DNA of 64,000 nt from contig NZ_JQJJ01000008.1 in the NCBI RefSeq assembly GCF_000745475.1, positions 806,001-870,000 of the forward strand. Direction: 5' to 3'. This stretch comes from Allobosea sp. UNC402CLCol. GTDB taxonomy: Bacteria; Pseudomonadota; Alphaproteobacteria; Rhizobiales; Beijerinckiaceae. Under the pieces are notes generated by a model. It saw nothing but the letters and a program-made list of their open reading frames with translations, was not told where the DNA came from and did not search any database. Of the stretch, positions 9,545-17,747 are shown one piece after another (positions within the stretch are counted from its first letter, which is position 1; every line of letters starts with the position of its first letter). The translations under genes and the position numbers were made by a program.

Positions 9545-9928
9545 TGCTTCGCCAAATGCTCCGGCCGCCCATCAAACGCTCGACATCCGCAGAGCCTTAA
9601 TGCGGCCGACAGGGCGCAAGTTCTTCGCGCCGGCAAAATTAGATTTCCTTACGGAAGGTACTCCGGCTCCAGAGAGCAAAAGCGCAACCTGTTGCGCTTT
9701 TGACATTCGCACCGAGCGTGCCGGCGTAGATTACATTGTCTCGTTAACGCGCAGATCGCTCAGTTAAGACATCAAGAGAACGATGAAACCGCGTTTTGCG
9801 CGAACAAATGCACTGCATCGACCATTATCTTACCAAACGGCATGCAGCACGGCCTGCGGCGACCTCCGCCGCGCGGCCTAAGTCAATTTGCCGTGTTCGC
9901 TTAGCGGCTCTTGCCTGAGGGATTTGTG
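9545..9928. promoter_or_regulatory. Divergent promoter region of the two EPS arms
   Basis: A 384-bp gap between two divergently read EPS operons, less GC-rich than its flanks. It contains no gene. It must hold promoters for both arms, and a 26-bp interrupted palindrome (9677-9702) sits roughly mid-way. I cannot assign -35/-10 boxes with confidence. Confidence 0.6.
9677..9702. promoter_or_regulatory. Perfect 12-2-12 inverted repeat, candidate operator
   Basis: CAAAAGCGCAAC / CT / GTTGCGCTTTTG: a perfect 12-bp inverted repeat with a 2-base centre in the divergent EPS promoter region. Its position and symmetry fit an operator for a dimeric regulator controlling both arms. It could instead be a transcribed hairpin, though no gene ends here, which argues for an operator. 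Confidence 0.5.
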
Positions 9929-10765
9929 ATGCCATCAGACGCTGCACGGCTTTCCGTATCCGAGGCCACCGGGCTCCTCCCATCTGAAGCGATGCCACCG
10001 GCTCAGGTCCAGATCCTGAACGGCCGCTTCGACAAGCTCTCGGCCGACCAGACCGTCGAGGAGCTCATGCGGGCCATCCGGGCCGGAGAGCGCGGCATCC
10101 TCTCGACGGTGAACGTCGCGATCCTGATGATGATGCGGTCCAACCCGCGCCTGCAACGCTTCGTCGATTCGTCGCGATGGATCGTGGCCGATGGACAGCC
10201 GCTCGTCTGGGCCTCGCATCTCCGGCAGCAGCCCTTGCCCGAGCGTGTCGCCGGCATCGATCTGATCGACCAGCTCTGCGCCCGCGCCGTCCAGGAGGGG
10301 GTCGGCGTCTATTTTCTCGGCGCCGAGAGCAGCACGGTGCGCGAGGCCGTCAACGTGCTCCAGGACCGGCATCGCGGGCTCGATGTCCGCGGCTATGCCG
10401 ATGGCTATTTCGGCCCCGAGCAGGCTGAAGCCCGCGCGCGGGCCGTGGCGGAAAGCGGCGCCGAACTCCTCTTCGTCGCGATGGGCGTGCCGCGGCAGGA
10501 ATATTTCATCGAGGAGCAGTGGGACAATCTCGGCGCGCGGGTCGTCATCGGCGTCGGCGGCAGCTTCGATGTCATCGCGGGACGGCGCAAGCGGGCCCCC
10601 GCCTTCATCCAGCGCGCCGGGCTCGAATGGGCTTACCGTCTCATCCAGGAACCGCGCCGGCTGTTCAGGCGCTACCTGATCACGAACTCCCAGTTCCTCG
10701 GCCTGATTTCCTGGAGCGCTATCGCCCAGATCTCCCATCCCCGGCGCGTCGTCCCGCGACCCTGA
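9929..10765 (+). CDS. WecG/TagA/CpsF family glycosyltransferase
   Basis: A 278-residue GT26 enzyme. TVNVAILMMMRSNPRLQRFV, ADGQPLVWAS, ERVAGIDLIDQL, VYFLGAESSTV and ADGYFG match the WecG/TagA core, with FVAMGVPRQEYF and GVGGSFDVIAGRRKRAP near the C-terminus. The family transfers ManNAc or ManNAcA to GlcNAc-PP-lipid, which fits the UDP-GlcNAc 2-epimerase gene immediately downstream. I prefer the ATG at 9929 because GAGGGA lies 6 bases upstream; a TTG at 9911 would add six residues. First gene of the plus-strand EPS arm. Confidence 0.88.
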   Translation: MPSDAARLSVSEATGLLPSEAMPPAQVQILNGRFDKLSADQTVEELMRAIRAGERGILSTVNVAILMMMRSNPRLQRFVDSSRWIVADGQPLVWASHLRQQPLPERVAGIDLIDQLCARAVQEGVGVYFLGAESSTVREAVNVLQDRHRGLDVRGYADGYFGPEQAEARARAVAESGAELLFVAMGVPRQEYFIEEQWDNLGARVVIGVGGSFDVIAGRRKRAPAFIQRAGLEWAYRLIQEPRRLFRRYLITNSQFLGLISWSAIAQISHPRRVVPRP

Positions 10766-10777
10766 ACGAGGATTGAG

Positions 10778-12103
10778 ATGGCAACCCGCAAGCGAATTCT
10801 CGTCGTGATGGGCACGCGGCCCGAGGCCATCAAGCTCGCGCCGCTCATCCTGAAGGCGAATGCCGACCCCGAACGTTTCGAGGTGCTGGCGGTGCGCACC
10901 AGCCAGCACCGGGAAATGCTCGACCAGGTCGTGACCTATTTCGACCTGCCGATCCTCGCCGACCTCAACATCATGCGCAAAGACCAGAACCTCGCCCATG
11001 TCACGATGGCGGCGCTGGGAGGCCTGCAGCGGGTGATCGCCAAGGCCCGGCCCGATGTCGTCGTCGTGCAGGGCGACACCACGACGAGCTTTGTCGGGGC
11101 GCTGGCGGCATTCTACGAAAACATCCCCGTCGCCCATGTCGAAGCCGGGCTGAGGACCTATGACAAGCGCGCGCCCTTTCCGGAGGAGGTTTATCGCCGC
11201 CTGACGAGCGTCATCGCGGACTATCATTTCGCGCCGACCGAAACGTCGCGATACAACCTGCTCAAGGAGAATGTGCCGGCGGAGACGATCTGGGTCACCG
11301 GGAACACTGCGATCGACGCGCTGTTCCTCACGCTGGCGAAGGCAGCCCCCAAGCCGGTGCGCCGCGCGGCAGCGCAGACGCTCCTTCTCACCACCCATCG
11401 CCGGGAGAACCATGGCGAGCCGATGCAGCGCATCTGCGAGGCGATCCTGATCCTGTTGCAGGGTTTCCCGAACCTACGGGTGGTCTGCCCCGTGCATCTC
11501 AGTCCGCGCGTCCGCCAGGTGGTCGGCCCGATGCTGGGCTCGCATCCGCGCGTGTCGCTGATCGAGCCGCTCGGCTACGAGCAATTCGTGCTGGCGATGA
11601 ATGGCGCCCACATCATCCTTTCGGATTCCGGCGGCGTCCAGGAAGAGGCGCCTGCGCTCGGCAAGCCGGTTCTCGTCCTGCGCGATACGACCGAACGGCC
11701 GGAAGCCGTCGAAGCCGGCACCGCCCGCCTCGTCGGAACGGAAGTCGACTCGATCGTTTCGGCCTGCAAGGAGCTGCTCACGGACCCCGAAGCCTATCGC
11801 GCCATGGCCCAGGCCAGGAATCCGTTCGGCGACGGCCATGCTTCCGAACAGATCCTCGACGTCCTGGCCCGGTCGCTCGGCAGCACGGATCGCCGCGAGC
11901 GGACCGACCCCGCCAAGGTGCTCGAAACCTTCCCGCATGCAGCCCGTTCGTCGGTCGCAGCCGTCCTCAACGCCGGCCCATCCGCAACGCCGCAAGGCTT
12001 CGCCACCGCCGCCAAACCGCGCCGCGCGCGCCGTGAGACGGCGCTCGCGGCCGACACGGTCGCGCTGATGCCATCGGGACTTCAGGGACCGGGATCGTCG
12101 TGA
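10778..12103 (+). CDS. wecB: UDP-N-acetylglucosamine 2-epimerase (non-hydrolysing)
   Basis: A 441-residue cytoplasmic epimerase that interconverts UDP-GlcNAc and UDP-ManNAc. VVMGTRPEAIKLAPLI, TSQHREML, VVVQGDTTTSFVGALAAFY, VAHVEAGLRTYDK, PFPEEVYRRL, TTHRRENHGEPM and SDSGGVQEEAPALGKPVLVLRDTTERPE (in pieces) are all family signatures. It probably supplies ManNAc for the WecG-type enzyme 12 bp upstream. The catalytic fold ends near residue 372; an unusual tail of about 70 Ala/Arg/Pro-rich residues follows and is unlike the usual 370-385-residue family members. Confidence 0.9.
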   Translation: MATRKRILVVMGTRPEAIKLAPLILKANADPERFEVLAVRTSQHREMLDQVVTYFDLPILADLNIMRKDQNLAHVTMAALGGLQRVIAKARPDVVVVQGDTTTSFVGALAAFYENIPVAHVEAGLRTYDKRAPFPEEVYRRLTSVIADYHFAPTETSRYNLLKENVPAETIWVTGNTAIDALFLTLAKAAPKPVRRAAAQTLLLTTHRRENHGEPMQRICEAILILLQGFPNLRVVCPVHLSPRVRQVVGPMLGSHPRVSLIEPLGYEQFVLAMNGAHIILSDSGGVQEEAPALGKPVLVLRDTTERPEAVEAGTARLVGTEVDSIVSACKELLTDPEAYRAMAQARNPFGDGHASEQILDVLARSLGSTDRRERTDPAKVLETFPHAARSSVAAVLNAGPSATPQGFATAAKPRRARRETALAADTVALMPSGLQGPGSS

Positions 12104-13290
12104 TCGCCATGGTCGACGCAGTCACCCACGCTCTGCTCGCTCTTGGTCTCCTGACGGCGATCCCGGTCGCCTTCCTCGTCGTCCAGATCGGCGCGGCACT
12201 CCTGCCCGCGAGGCGGTCCGTGGCGATCATCTCCACGCCCTGTCCGCGTTTCGTGGCGGTCATGCCCGCCCATGACGAAGAAGCCGTCATCGCGCGCAGC
12301 ATTGCCTCGATCATGGCTCAATTGCCTGCCGCGGGGCACTTGCTCGTGGTGGCCGACAACTGCTCCGACGACACCGCGCGCATCGCTTCGAGCGCGGGGG
12401 CGGAGGTCGTCATCCGTCAGGACACGACACGGCTCGGAAAGGGCTACGCGCTGGATCACGGCATTCGCGCCCTCGCGGCCGATCCGCCGCAAGTCGTCAT
12501 CGTCGTCGACGCCGATTGCGAGGTCGCGCCCGGGACGCTCGAGTTTCTGGCGAAGCGTTGCGTCGCGACGGGGCGCCCGGTCCAGGCGCGCTATACGATG
12601 CTGGCGCCTCCCTTGCCGAGCTCGGCCGACAAGGTTTCCCGGCTGGCCTGGACGATCAAGACCTTCGTGCGGCCGCTGGGCTCCGCGCGTCTCGGCTGGC
12701 CTTGCCAGTTGATGGGCTCCGGCATGGCGCTGCCCTTCGCCCTCGTCACCCGGCTCGATCTCGCAACCGGCCATCTCGCAGAAGATCAGAAATTCGGTGC
12801 CGAGCTTGCGCTCGCCGGGTCATCGCCGCTCTTCTGCCCGGACGCGCAGGTCGTCAGCCAGCTTCCCCAGGGGGAAACGGGCAAGCGCCAGCAGCGCACG
12901 CGGTGGGAGCATGGACATCTGGCGGTCATCGGGCAGTTCTTCCTGCCATTGATCCGGCGTGTGGTCTCGAAACCGAGCCTGCACCTCCTCGCATTCACGC
13001 TCGACCTGTGCATTCCGCCCCTGACGCTTCTGGCCCTGTCCCTGATGCTGATAGGCGGCCTGAACCTCTCCTGGTTCGCCGCGACGGGTGCGGCGAGCCC
13101 GCTCGTCGCCTCCTCGGTCGTGCTGGCCGGCTTCGCCGGAGCGATCGTCGTCGCGTGGCGGCGTTTCGGCCAGGAGATCATTTCCGGGCGCGAGCTGGCG
13201 GCGGGCCCGGCCTATTGCCTGCTCAAGATCCCCTCCTTCATCCGCTTCTTCATTCATCGCCAGGTCGATTGGATCCGGACGGAGCGGTGA
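12100..13290 (+). CDS. Membrane family 2 glycosyltransferase (processive/cellulose-synthase-like)
   Basis: A 396-residue GT2 protein with one N-terminal TM helix (about 8-33), a catalytic domain with VAVMPAHDEEAVIARSI, VVADNCSDDTARI and VVDADCEV, a QQRTRWEHGH motif (Q/RXXRW class) at about 265-275, and two to three C-terminal TM helices. The Q(Q/R)xRW motif and flanking TMs suggest a membrane enzyme acting on lipid-linked acceptors. The GTG start overlaps the wecB stop (GTGA), indicating coupled translation. Donor sugar unknown. Confidence 0.85.
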   Translation: MIAMVDAVTHALLALGLLTAIPVAFLVVQIGAALLPARRSVAIISTPCPRFVAVMPAHDEEAVIARSIASIMAQLPAAGHLLVVADNCSDDTARIASSAGAEVVIRQDTTRLGKGYALDHGIRALAADPPQVVIVVDADCEVAPGTLEFLAKRCVATGRPVQARYTMLAPPLPSSADKVSRLAWTIKTFVRPLGSARLGWPCQLMGSGMALPFALVTRLDLATGHLAEDQKFGAELALAGSSPLFCPDAQVVSQLPQGETGKRQQRTRWEHGHLAVIGQFFLPLIRRVVSKPSLHLLAFTLDLCIPPLTLLALSLMLIGGLNLSWFAATGAASPLVASSVVLAGFAGAIVVAWRRFGQEIISGRELAAGPAYCLLKIPSFIRFFIHRQVDWIRTER

Positions 13291-13327
13291 TGACGGATGC
13301 GGACCGATCGCTCTGGAACTCGGCCGG

Positions 13328-14302
13328 ATGAGACCACGCCGCGCACCGCCTGTCCTTCATGCCCCGCCGGTCCGGGCGCTGGCGCGGCTCGCCATTTCCC
13401 TCGCGATCGCGATGGGGTGCTGCTCACCCGCTCTGGCGAACAATGCGTGCGGCGCCGGCGGCGGCAGGCAGCCCTGCACATTCACGCTCGGCCAGCGGCC
13501 CTTCGCGGCGAGCTCCTCCTGGAACAGGCCGATCGCGCCGGATGCGACCTTCGAAAAGCTCGCCTGGCCACCCGGCGCCCTCTTCGGCGTGGCCTGGGAC
13601 AGCTACTCGCCCGCAATTCACGTCAGCTCGGCCTCGGACCCCGTCGTATCCGTCGAACACCCGGCAAGCTGGGGGCGTCCCGCCGGTGTCGCCAGCATTC
13701 GCATCCCGGTCGGGGTCGATGGCGCCCAGGGGACCGACGGCGAACTGCTGGTCATCGATGGCGGCACCGTCCATAATCTCTGGCAGTTCAAGCGGTTGAG
13801 CGCCGACAGGGCCACCGCGCGGTCCTACGCTGCGGCGGACATCGTCACCGGCGACGGTTGGGGTCGCACATCGCCCTTTCTCGGCGCGGGCATCGTGGCG
13901 GCCGGCTCGAGCCAGCTTGCCGGCCTGCTGGTTCAGGCCGAGACCGATCGGGGTGAAATAACGCACGCCTTGCAGATCGCGATCGATGCGGCCCTGGCGC
14001 GGCCGGGCCGCATCGGCGAGGCGATCAACGGTGACGGCAGAAATCCGGAGGGCCTCGTCCAGGAAGGCGAACGCCTGGCCATCCCGGCCACCGTACCGAT
14101 GCCGCCGGGGCTGTCGCCGCTCGGGCGGAAGGTCTTTCGCGCCTACAGGACCTACGGCGCCTTCGTGATCGACGTGGCCGGGGGCATCACGAACCTGCGC
14201 GCCCAGGCGAATGCCTATGACGAGGCAACGATCACGGCGCTCCAGCAGGACCTGACCCGGATATCGCCGCTGCTTCAGCGTGTGAGGCGGCCGGCCGACT
14301 GA
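13328..14302 (+). CDS. Secreted EPS-locus protein of unknown function (paralogue of the 14913 protein)
   Basis: A 324-residue protein with a signal peptide (ALARLAISLAIAMGCC... ALA about residues 18-38). The mature part matches, along its full length of about 270 residues, the N-terminal domain of the next gene: RPFAASSSWNRPI, SVAWDSYSP-type VAWDSYSPAIHV, GTDGELLVIDG, TGDGWG, ITHALQIAID and GAFVIDVAGGITN. I do not recognise the family. Placement inside an EPS operon suggests an extracellular role in binding, cutting or organising the polymer (inference). Expected route is Sec, unlike its paralogue. The start at 13328 is the ATG that gives the signal peptide. Confidence 0.72.
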   Translation: MRPRRAPPVLHAPPVRALARLAISLAIAMGCCSPALANNACGAGGGRQPCTFTLGQRPFAASSSWNRPIAPDATFEKLAWPPGALFGVAWDSYSPAIHVSSASDPVVSVEHPASWGRPAGVASIRIPVGVDGAQGTDGELLVIDGGTVHNLWQFKRLSADRATARSYAAADIVTGDGWGRTSPFLGAGIVAAGSSQLAGLLVQAETDRGEITHALQIAIDAALARPGRIGEAINGDGRNPEGLVQEGERLAIPATVPMPPGLSPLGRKVFRAYRTYGAFVIDVAGGITNLRAQANAYDEATITALQQDLTRISPLLQRVRRPAD

Positions 14303-14912
14303 GCGGCCAACAACACGGCCGTAAGGGTCTCCCGATCACCGCGCCTGTCTCGCCGGCAACGCAAGACCGCCTCCGCGATACCGGGATCAGCCACAATGCC
14401 CCTGTGAGGCTCATCCGTTCATCTCGACGAGGCCCGGCGCCTTTGCCTGCGTCGGATCGAAAAGCGCCGAAATCGGCTCAATCGTGGCAACTTTGCGGCA
14501 ACCGAGCCTATTGACTCGAAGCAGGTCGCGCCTGCACAGCGCATCGGGCATGGCGTTTGCCATGCGTCAGGTCTAGGCGGCGATATATGGCACGCATACG
14601 CGACGCGTTAACCATATTATACATGATGTCAACATCCGCATCCACAGAGACCGGCGGGATATCCACAAAAATCGACGTCGCGACATTTTCTCTTTGGCAT
14701 CATATTCCAAACACGATATCTGGCCACGTTCGTTAGTGGATGGGAATATGATTCGCCGCCTGTGATATGGCGATGACCCGTCATCCACCCGCCGATCTCG
14801 CAGCATGCCTGGCTAATCGCTGCGTTGTCTCCTCGGAACGGCGTTAAATACCTGCCTGGCCTATCCATACCCGCACGCCGTTCCTCCTGGATAAGCTAAG
14901 GAATATAGGCAT
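14303..14912. other. 610-bp gap with AT-rich promoter island
   Basis: No gene seen. The first half has normal GC and a small hairpin GGCATGGC/GCCATG around 14548-14566. From about 14580 the sequence turns AT-rich, and it continues so into the first codons of the next gene. The stretch carries the 10-bp inverted repeat at 14835/14875. It is the likely promoter and regulatory region of the secreted repeat protein. Confidence 0.5.
14835..14884. promoter_or_regulatory. Spaced inverted repeat upstream of the T1SS substrate gene
   Basis: GGAACGGCGT at 14835-14844 and its exact complement ACGCCGTTCC at 14875-14884. The half-sites are 40 bp apart (about four helical turns), and the second ends 28 bp before the ATG at 14913. 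This could be an operator bound by a looping or dimeric regulator, or a long-loop 5'UTR hairpin. Confidence 0.4.
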
Positions 14913-17642
14913 ATGACCTCACTCGAAACTCGCCCATTTTCTGCGTCTTCGAGTTGGAATACTCCAGTATCAAGCAATGCAACCTTCACTAAACTTGGAT
15001 GGCCCGCCTCGACGGGATACAATTACAGTGTAGCATGGGATAGTTACTCTCCTTCGGTTTACGTTGCTTCCGCCTCTGACCCGCTGGTTCAAGTCACCTA
15101 CCCCCCGGGATGGGGTTATCCTGGCGGCACCGTCAGTGTTCACATGCCGGCAGCGGCGAACGGCGCCGCGGGTACTGACGGCGAACTGATCGTCATCGAT
15201 GGCGACATCGCGTACAACTTCTGGCAATTCAACCGGACCAGCAACACGACAGCATCGGCTGCGTCGTTCGGGTCCGAAAACATCGTCACCGGCGATGGCT
15301 GGGGCACCAAGTCGCCCTTCCTCAGCGCGGGCATCACGGCTGCCGGCGCCAGTCAGCTCGGCGGTCTGCTCGTCAAGGCGGAAACGGATGACGGCGTGAT
15401 CGATCACGCGCTGCAGCTCGCCGTCGATTTCTCGCTCGCCAAGCCCGGCGCCGTCGGCCAGGCCATCTCCAGCGACGGCAGCAACGCGTCGGGTATCGTC
15501 CAGGAAGGGCAGCTCCTCGCGATTCCGCCGGGCACCCCGATGCCTGCCGGCCTCTCTCCGCTGGGCCAGCAGGTCTTCAAGGCCATGCAGACCTATGGCG
15601 CCTATGTCATCGATGTGGCGGGCGGCACGACCAATATTCGCGCGCAGGCCAACGCCTACGACGACGCGACGATGACCGCGTTGTGGCACGACATGGGAAA
15701 TATCACCCCCCTGCTGCAGGGTGTGTCCAATAACTCGGGCTCCGGAAGCACGGGCGGTACGGGAGGCACGGTCACCGATCCGCCGCCGGTCATCACCAAC
15801 CCGCCACCGGTCACGACCCAGCCGACCACCGACACCACCAAGCCGACCGTGCAGTGGGTTGCGGCCAACGGCCCCGGCGTCGTCAACGGCACCGGCACCG
15901 TCAAGGCCGGCGACACCGTGCGCCTGACGCTGAAGTTCAGCGAGGCGGTCGATGTCAGCGGCACCGCGATCCTGTCGCTGAACGACAAGGGCACCGCGAA
16001 ATATGTGAGCGGTACCGGCACCGACACCTTGCAGTTCGACTACAAGGTCGCCGCCGGCGAGAACACCGCCGATCTCGCGATCAGCGGCTACGACCTCTCC
16101 GGCGTGAAGGACAAGGCCGGCAACGCTGTCGACCTCAACGGCGCTCCGACGCTGCCGGCGGGAACACTGGTCGTCGATACTTCGACCTCGACCGGCACCA
16201 CGACGCCGAAGGATACCACGGCGCCGACGGTGCAATGGATCGCCGCGACCGGTGCCGGCATCACCAACGGCACCGGCACCGTCAAGGCCGGCGACACCGT
16301 CCGGCTGTCGGTCAACTTCAACGAGGGAGTGACCGTCAACGGCACGCCGACCCTGTCGTTGAACACCGGCGGCACCGCCAAATATGTCGGCGGCGCAGGC
16401 ACCAGCACGCTGCAGTTCGACTATGTGGTGAAGGCCGGCGAGAAAGCCTCCGACCTCGCGGTCGCCGGCTACAATCTGAAGGGTGTGACGGACCTGGCGG
16501 GCAATGCCGCCAATGCTGCCGGCGCGCCGCTTCAGCCGGCCGGAGTGCTGGCCGTCGGCGGCTCCGCGGCGAAAGTCCAGTGGATCGCCGCGACCGGAAC
16601 CGAGCTCAGCAACGGCACCGGCACCGTCAAGGCCGGCAACACCGTTCGGCTCTCGGTCAACTTCAACGACGTGATGACCGTCAGCGGGACTCCGACCCTG
16701 TCGCTGAACAGCGGCGGCACCGCCAAATATGTCGGCGGCGCGGGGACCAGCACCTTGCAGTTCGACTACAAGGTGCAGGCCGGCGAGAAGGCCTCCGACC
16801 TCGAAGTCGCCCGCTATAATCTGGGCGGCGTCAAGGATCGGGCTGGCAATGCCGTCGATATTGCCGGTGCGCCACATCAGCCGGCCGGGGTTCTGGCCGT
16901 CGGCGCCACGACGGCCAGCGACCCCACGGCGCCCAAGGTGCAATGGATCGCCGCGAGCGGTTCCGGCATCAGCGACGGCAGCGGCACCGTCAAGGCGGGC
17001 GACACCGTCTGGCTGTCCGTCAACTTCAAGGACGCGATGACCGTCAACGGCGCGCCGTCCCTGTCGTTGAGCAGCGGCGGCACCGCCAAATACGTCAGCG
17101 GTTCCGGCACCAACACCCTGCAGTTCAAATATGTGGTGGGAGCCGGCGAAAGCGCGCCCGATCTCGAAGTCTCGGGATACGATCTGAAGGGCGTGACGGA
17201 CCGCGCGGGCAAGAGCGTCAACATTGCCGGCGCGCCGCATCAGCCGGCTGGCGTGCTGACCATCGCCGCCGATGCGTCGGCGGGTACGGCGTCGGTCAAT
17301 CCGTTGGCCAAGACTGTCGCCTCCGCGGCGTCCGACCTCGCGCCCCCCGCGACGGTGACGTCCGGCACCTCCGCGCAGACGGCGTCGCAGCAGTGGTTCG
17401 GCGGCCATGGCGGCAGCGTGACGGATGCCGCCTTCGGCAGCGGCAGGACGCTCGGCTACTCCGGTTCCCAGGATGGAGGCGCGAGCGCCGATCCGTCCCA
17501 GGGGTCGGCGATGTCGAAGCTCGCTTTGCTCAATCAGTACGCGGCGTCGAGTTTCGCCACGCCCGCGCCGACGTCCTTCGGGGCGATGACGCAGGCCTGG
17601 TTGAACTCCTCCACCCAGACGCTCGCGAAGCCACGCGGCTGA
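14913..17642 (+). CDS. Probable type I secreted EPS-associated protein with four Ig-like repeats
   Basis: A 909-residue protein without a signal peptide. Residues 5-275 are the same unrecognised domain as the 13328 protein (RPFSASSSWNTPV, VAWDSYSPSVYV, GTDGELIVIDG, GAYVIDVAGGTTN). A Gly/Thr/Pro linker (about 276-310) leads to four Ig-like repeats of about 110-120 residues (about 311-790), each starting VQWIAA and containing GTGTVKAGDTVRL-, TLSLN- and GTAKYVSG-like strands. A Gly/Ser-rich tail ends LALLNQYAASSF...LAKPRG, resembling C-terminal signals of non-RTX type I substrates. The T1SS genes follow at once. No GGxGxDxxx RTX repeats are seen. Likely a cell-surface or EPS-bound protein (inference). 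Confidence 0.75.
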   Translation: MTSLETRPFSASSSWNTPVSSNATFTKLGWPASTGYNYSVAWDSYSPSVYVASASDPLVQVTYPPGWGYPGGTVSVHMPAAANGAAGTDGELIVIDGDIAYNFWQFNRTSNTTASAASFGSENIVTGDGWGTKSPFLSAGITAAGASQLGGLLVKAETDDGVIDHALQLAVDFSLAKPGAVGQAISSDGSNASGIVQEGQLLAIPPGTPMPAGLSPLGQQVFKAMQTYGAYVIDVAGGTTNIRAQANAYDDATMTALWHDMGNITPLLQGVSNNSGSGSTGGTGGTVTDPPPVITNPPPVTTQPTTDTTKPTVQWVAANGPGVVNGTGTVKAGDTVRLTLKFSEAVDVSGTAILSLNDKGTAKYVSGTGTDTLQFDYKVAAGENTADLAISGYDLSGVKDKAGNAVDLNGAPTLPAGTLVVDTSTSTGTTTPKDTTAPTVQWIAATGAGITNGTGTVKAGDTVRLSVNFNEGVTVNGTPTLSLNTGGTAKYVGGAGTSTLQFDYVVKAGEKASDLAVAGYNLKGVTDLAGNAANAAGAPLQPAGVLAVGGSAAKVQWIAATGTELSNGTGTVKAGNTVRLSVNFNDVMTVSGTPTLSLNSGGTAKYVGGAGTSTLQFDYKVQAGEKASDLEVARYNLGGVKDRAGNAVDIAGAPHQPAGVLAVGATTASDPTAPKVQWIAASGSGISDGSGTVKAGDTVWLSVNFKDAMTVNGAPSLSLSSGGTAKYVSGSGTNTLQFKYVVGAGESAPDLEVSGYDLKGVTDRAGKSVNIAGAPHQPAGVLTIAADASAGTASVNPLAKTVASAASDLAPPATVTSGTSAQTASQQWFGGHGGSVTDAAFGSGRTLGYSGSQDGGASADPSQGSAMSKLALLNQYAASSFATPAPTSFGAMTQAWLNSSTQTLAKPRG
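15847..17265 (+). repeat. Four tandem Ig-like coding repeats
   Basis: Units begin near 15847, 16222, 16570 and 16930 (VQWVAA or VQWIAA codons) and span about 345-375 bp each. Identical DNA runs recur, for example around AACGGCACCGGCACCGTCAA, so the units are recent or homogenised and prone to copy-number change. They lie in frame inside the secreted protein gene. Confidence 0.85.
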
Positions 17643-17648
17643 CTTAAA

Positions 17649-17676
17649 GCGGAGGCGCCGGGTCCGGCGCCTCCGC
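17649..17676 (+). terminator. Perfect 12-bp hairpin after the secreted protein gene
   Basis: GCGGAGGCGCCG-GGTC-CGGCGCCTCCGC, a perfect 12-bp stem with a 4-base loop, beginning 7 bp after the stop at 17642. It lacks a T-run, so it may attenuate rather than end transcription into the transporter genes, or protect the upstream mRNA 3' end. Confidence 0.6.
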
Positions 17677-17703
17677 ACCGACACGAATTCGAAAAAATGT
17701 CCC

Positions 17704-17731
17704 GTGCGCGCGAGGCCTTCCTCGCGCGCAC
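17704..17731 (+). terminator. Second perfect 12-bp hairpin, tandem with the first
   Basis: GTGCGCGCGAGG-CCTT-CCTCGCGCGCAC, again a 12-bp stem and 4-base loop, 27 bp after the first. It overlaps the possible 5' codons of the ABC transporter if the ATG at 17697 is used, which is why I prefer a later start for that gene. Confidence 0.5.
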
Positions 17732-17747
17732 GCCTCAAACAGCATGT

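Noticed and set aside
9935..11413. A 492-codon antisense frame over the WecG and wecB genes
   Set aside because: Both plus-strand genes have complete family signatures; the antisense frame is motif-free.
14835..14860. EcfG-dependent promoter (GGAAC...GTT)
   Set aside because: GGAAC is present but no CGTT lies 16-17 bp downstream.
15847..17265. CRISPR or non-coding tandem array
   Set aside because: Units are about 350 bp, in frame and encode Ig-like repeats; there are no short repeats with unique spacers. No CRISPR array was found anywhere in the window.
14913..17642. RTX toxin or adhesin
   Set aside because: No glycine-aspartate nonapeptides (GGxGxDxxx) are present, so I call it a non-RTX type I substrate.
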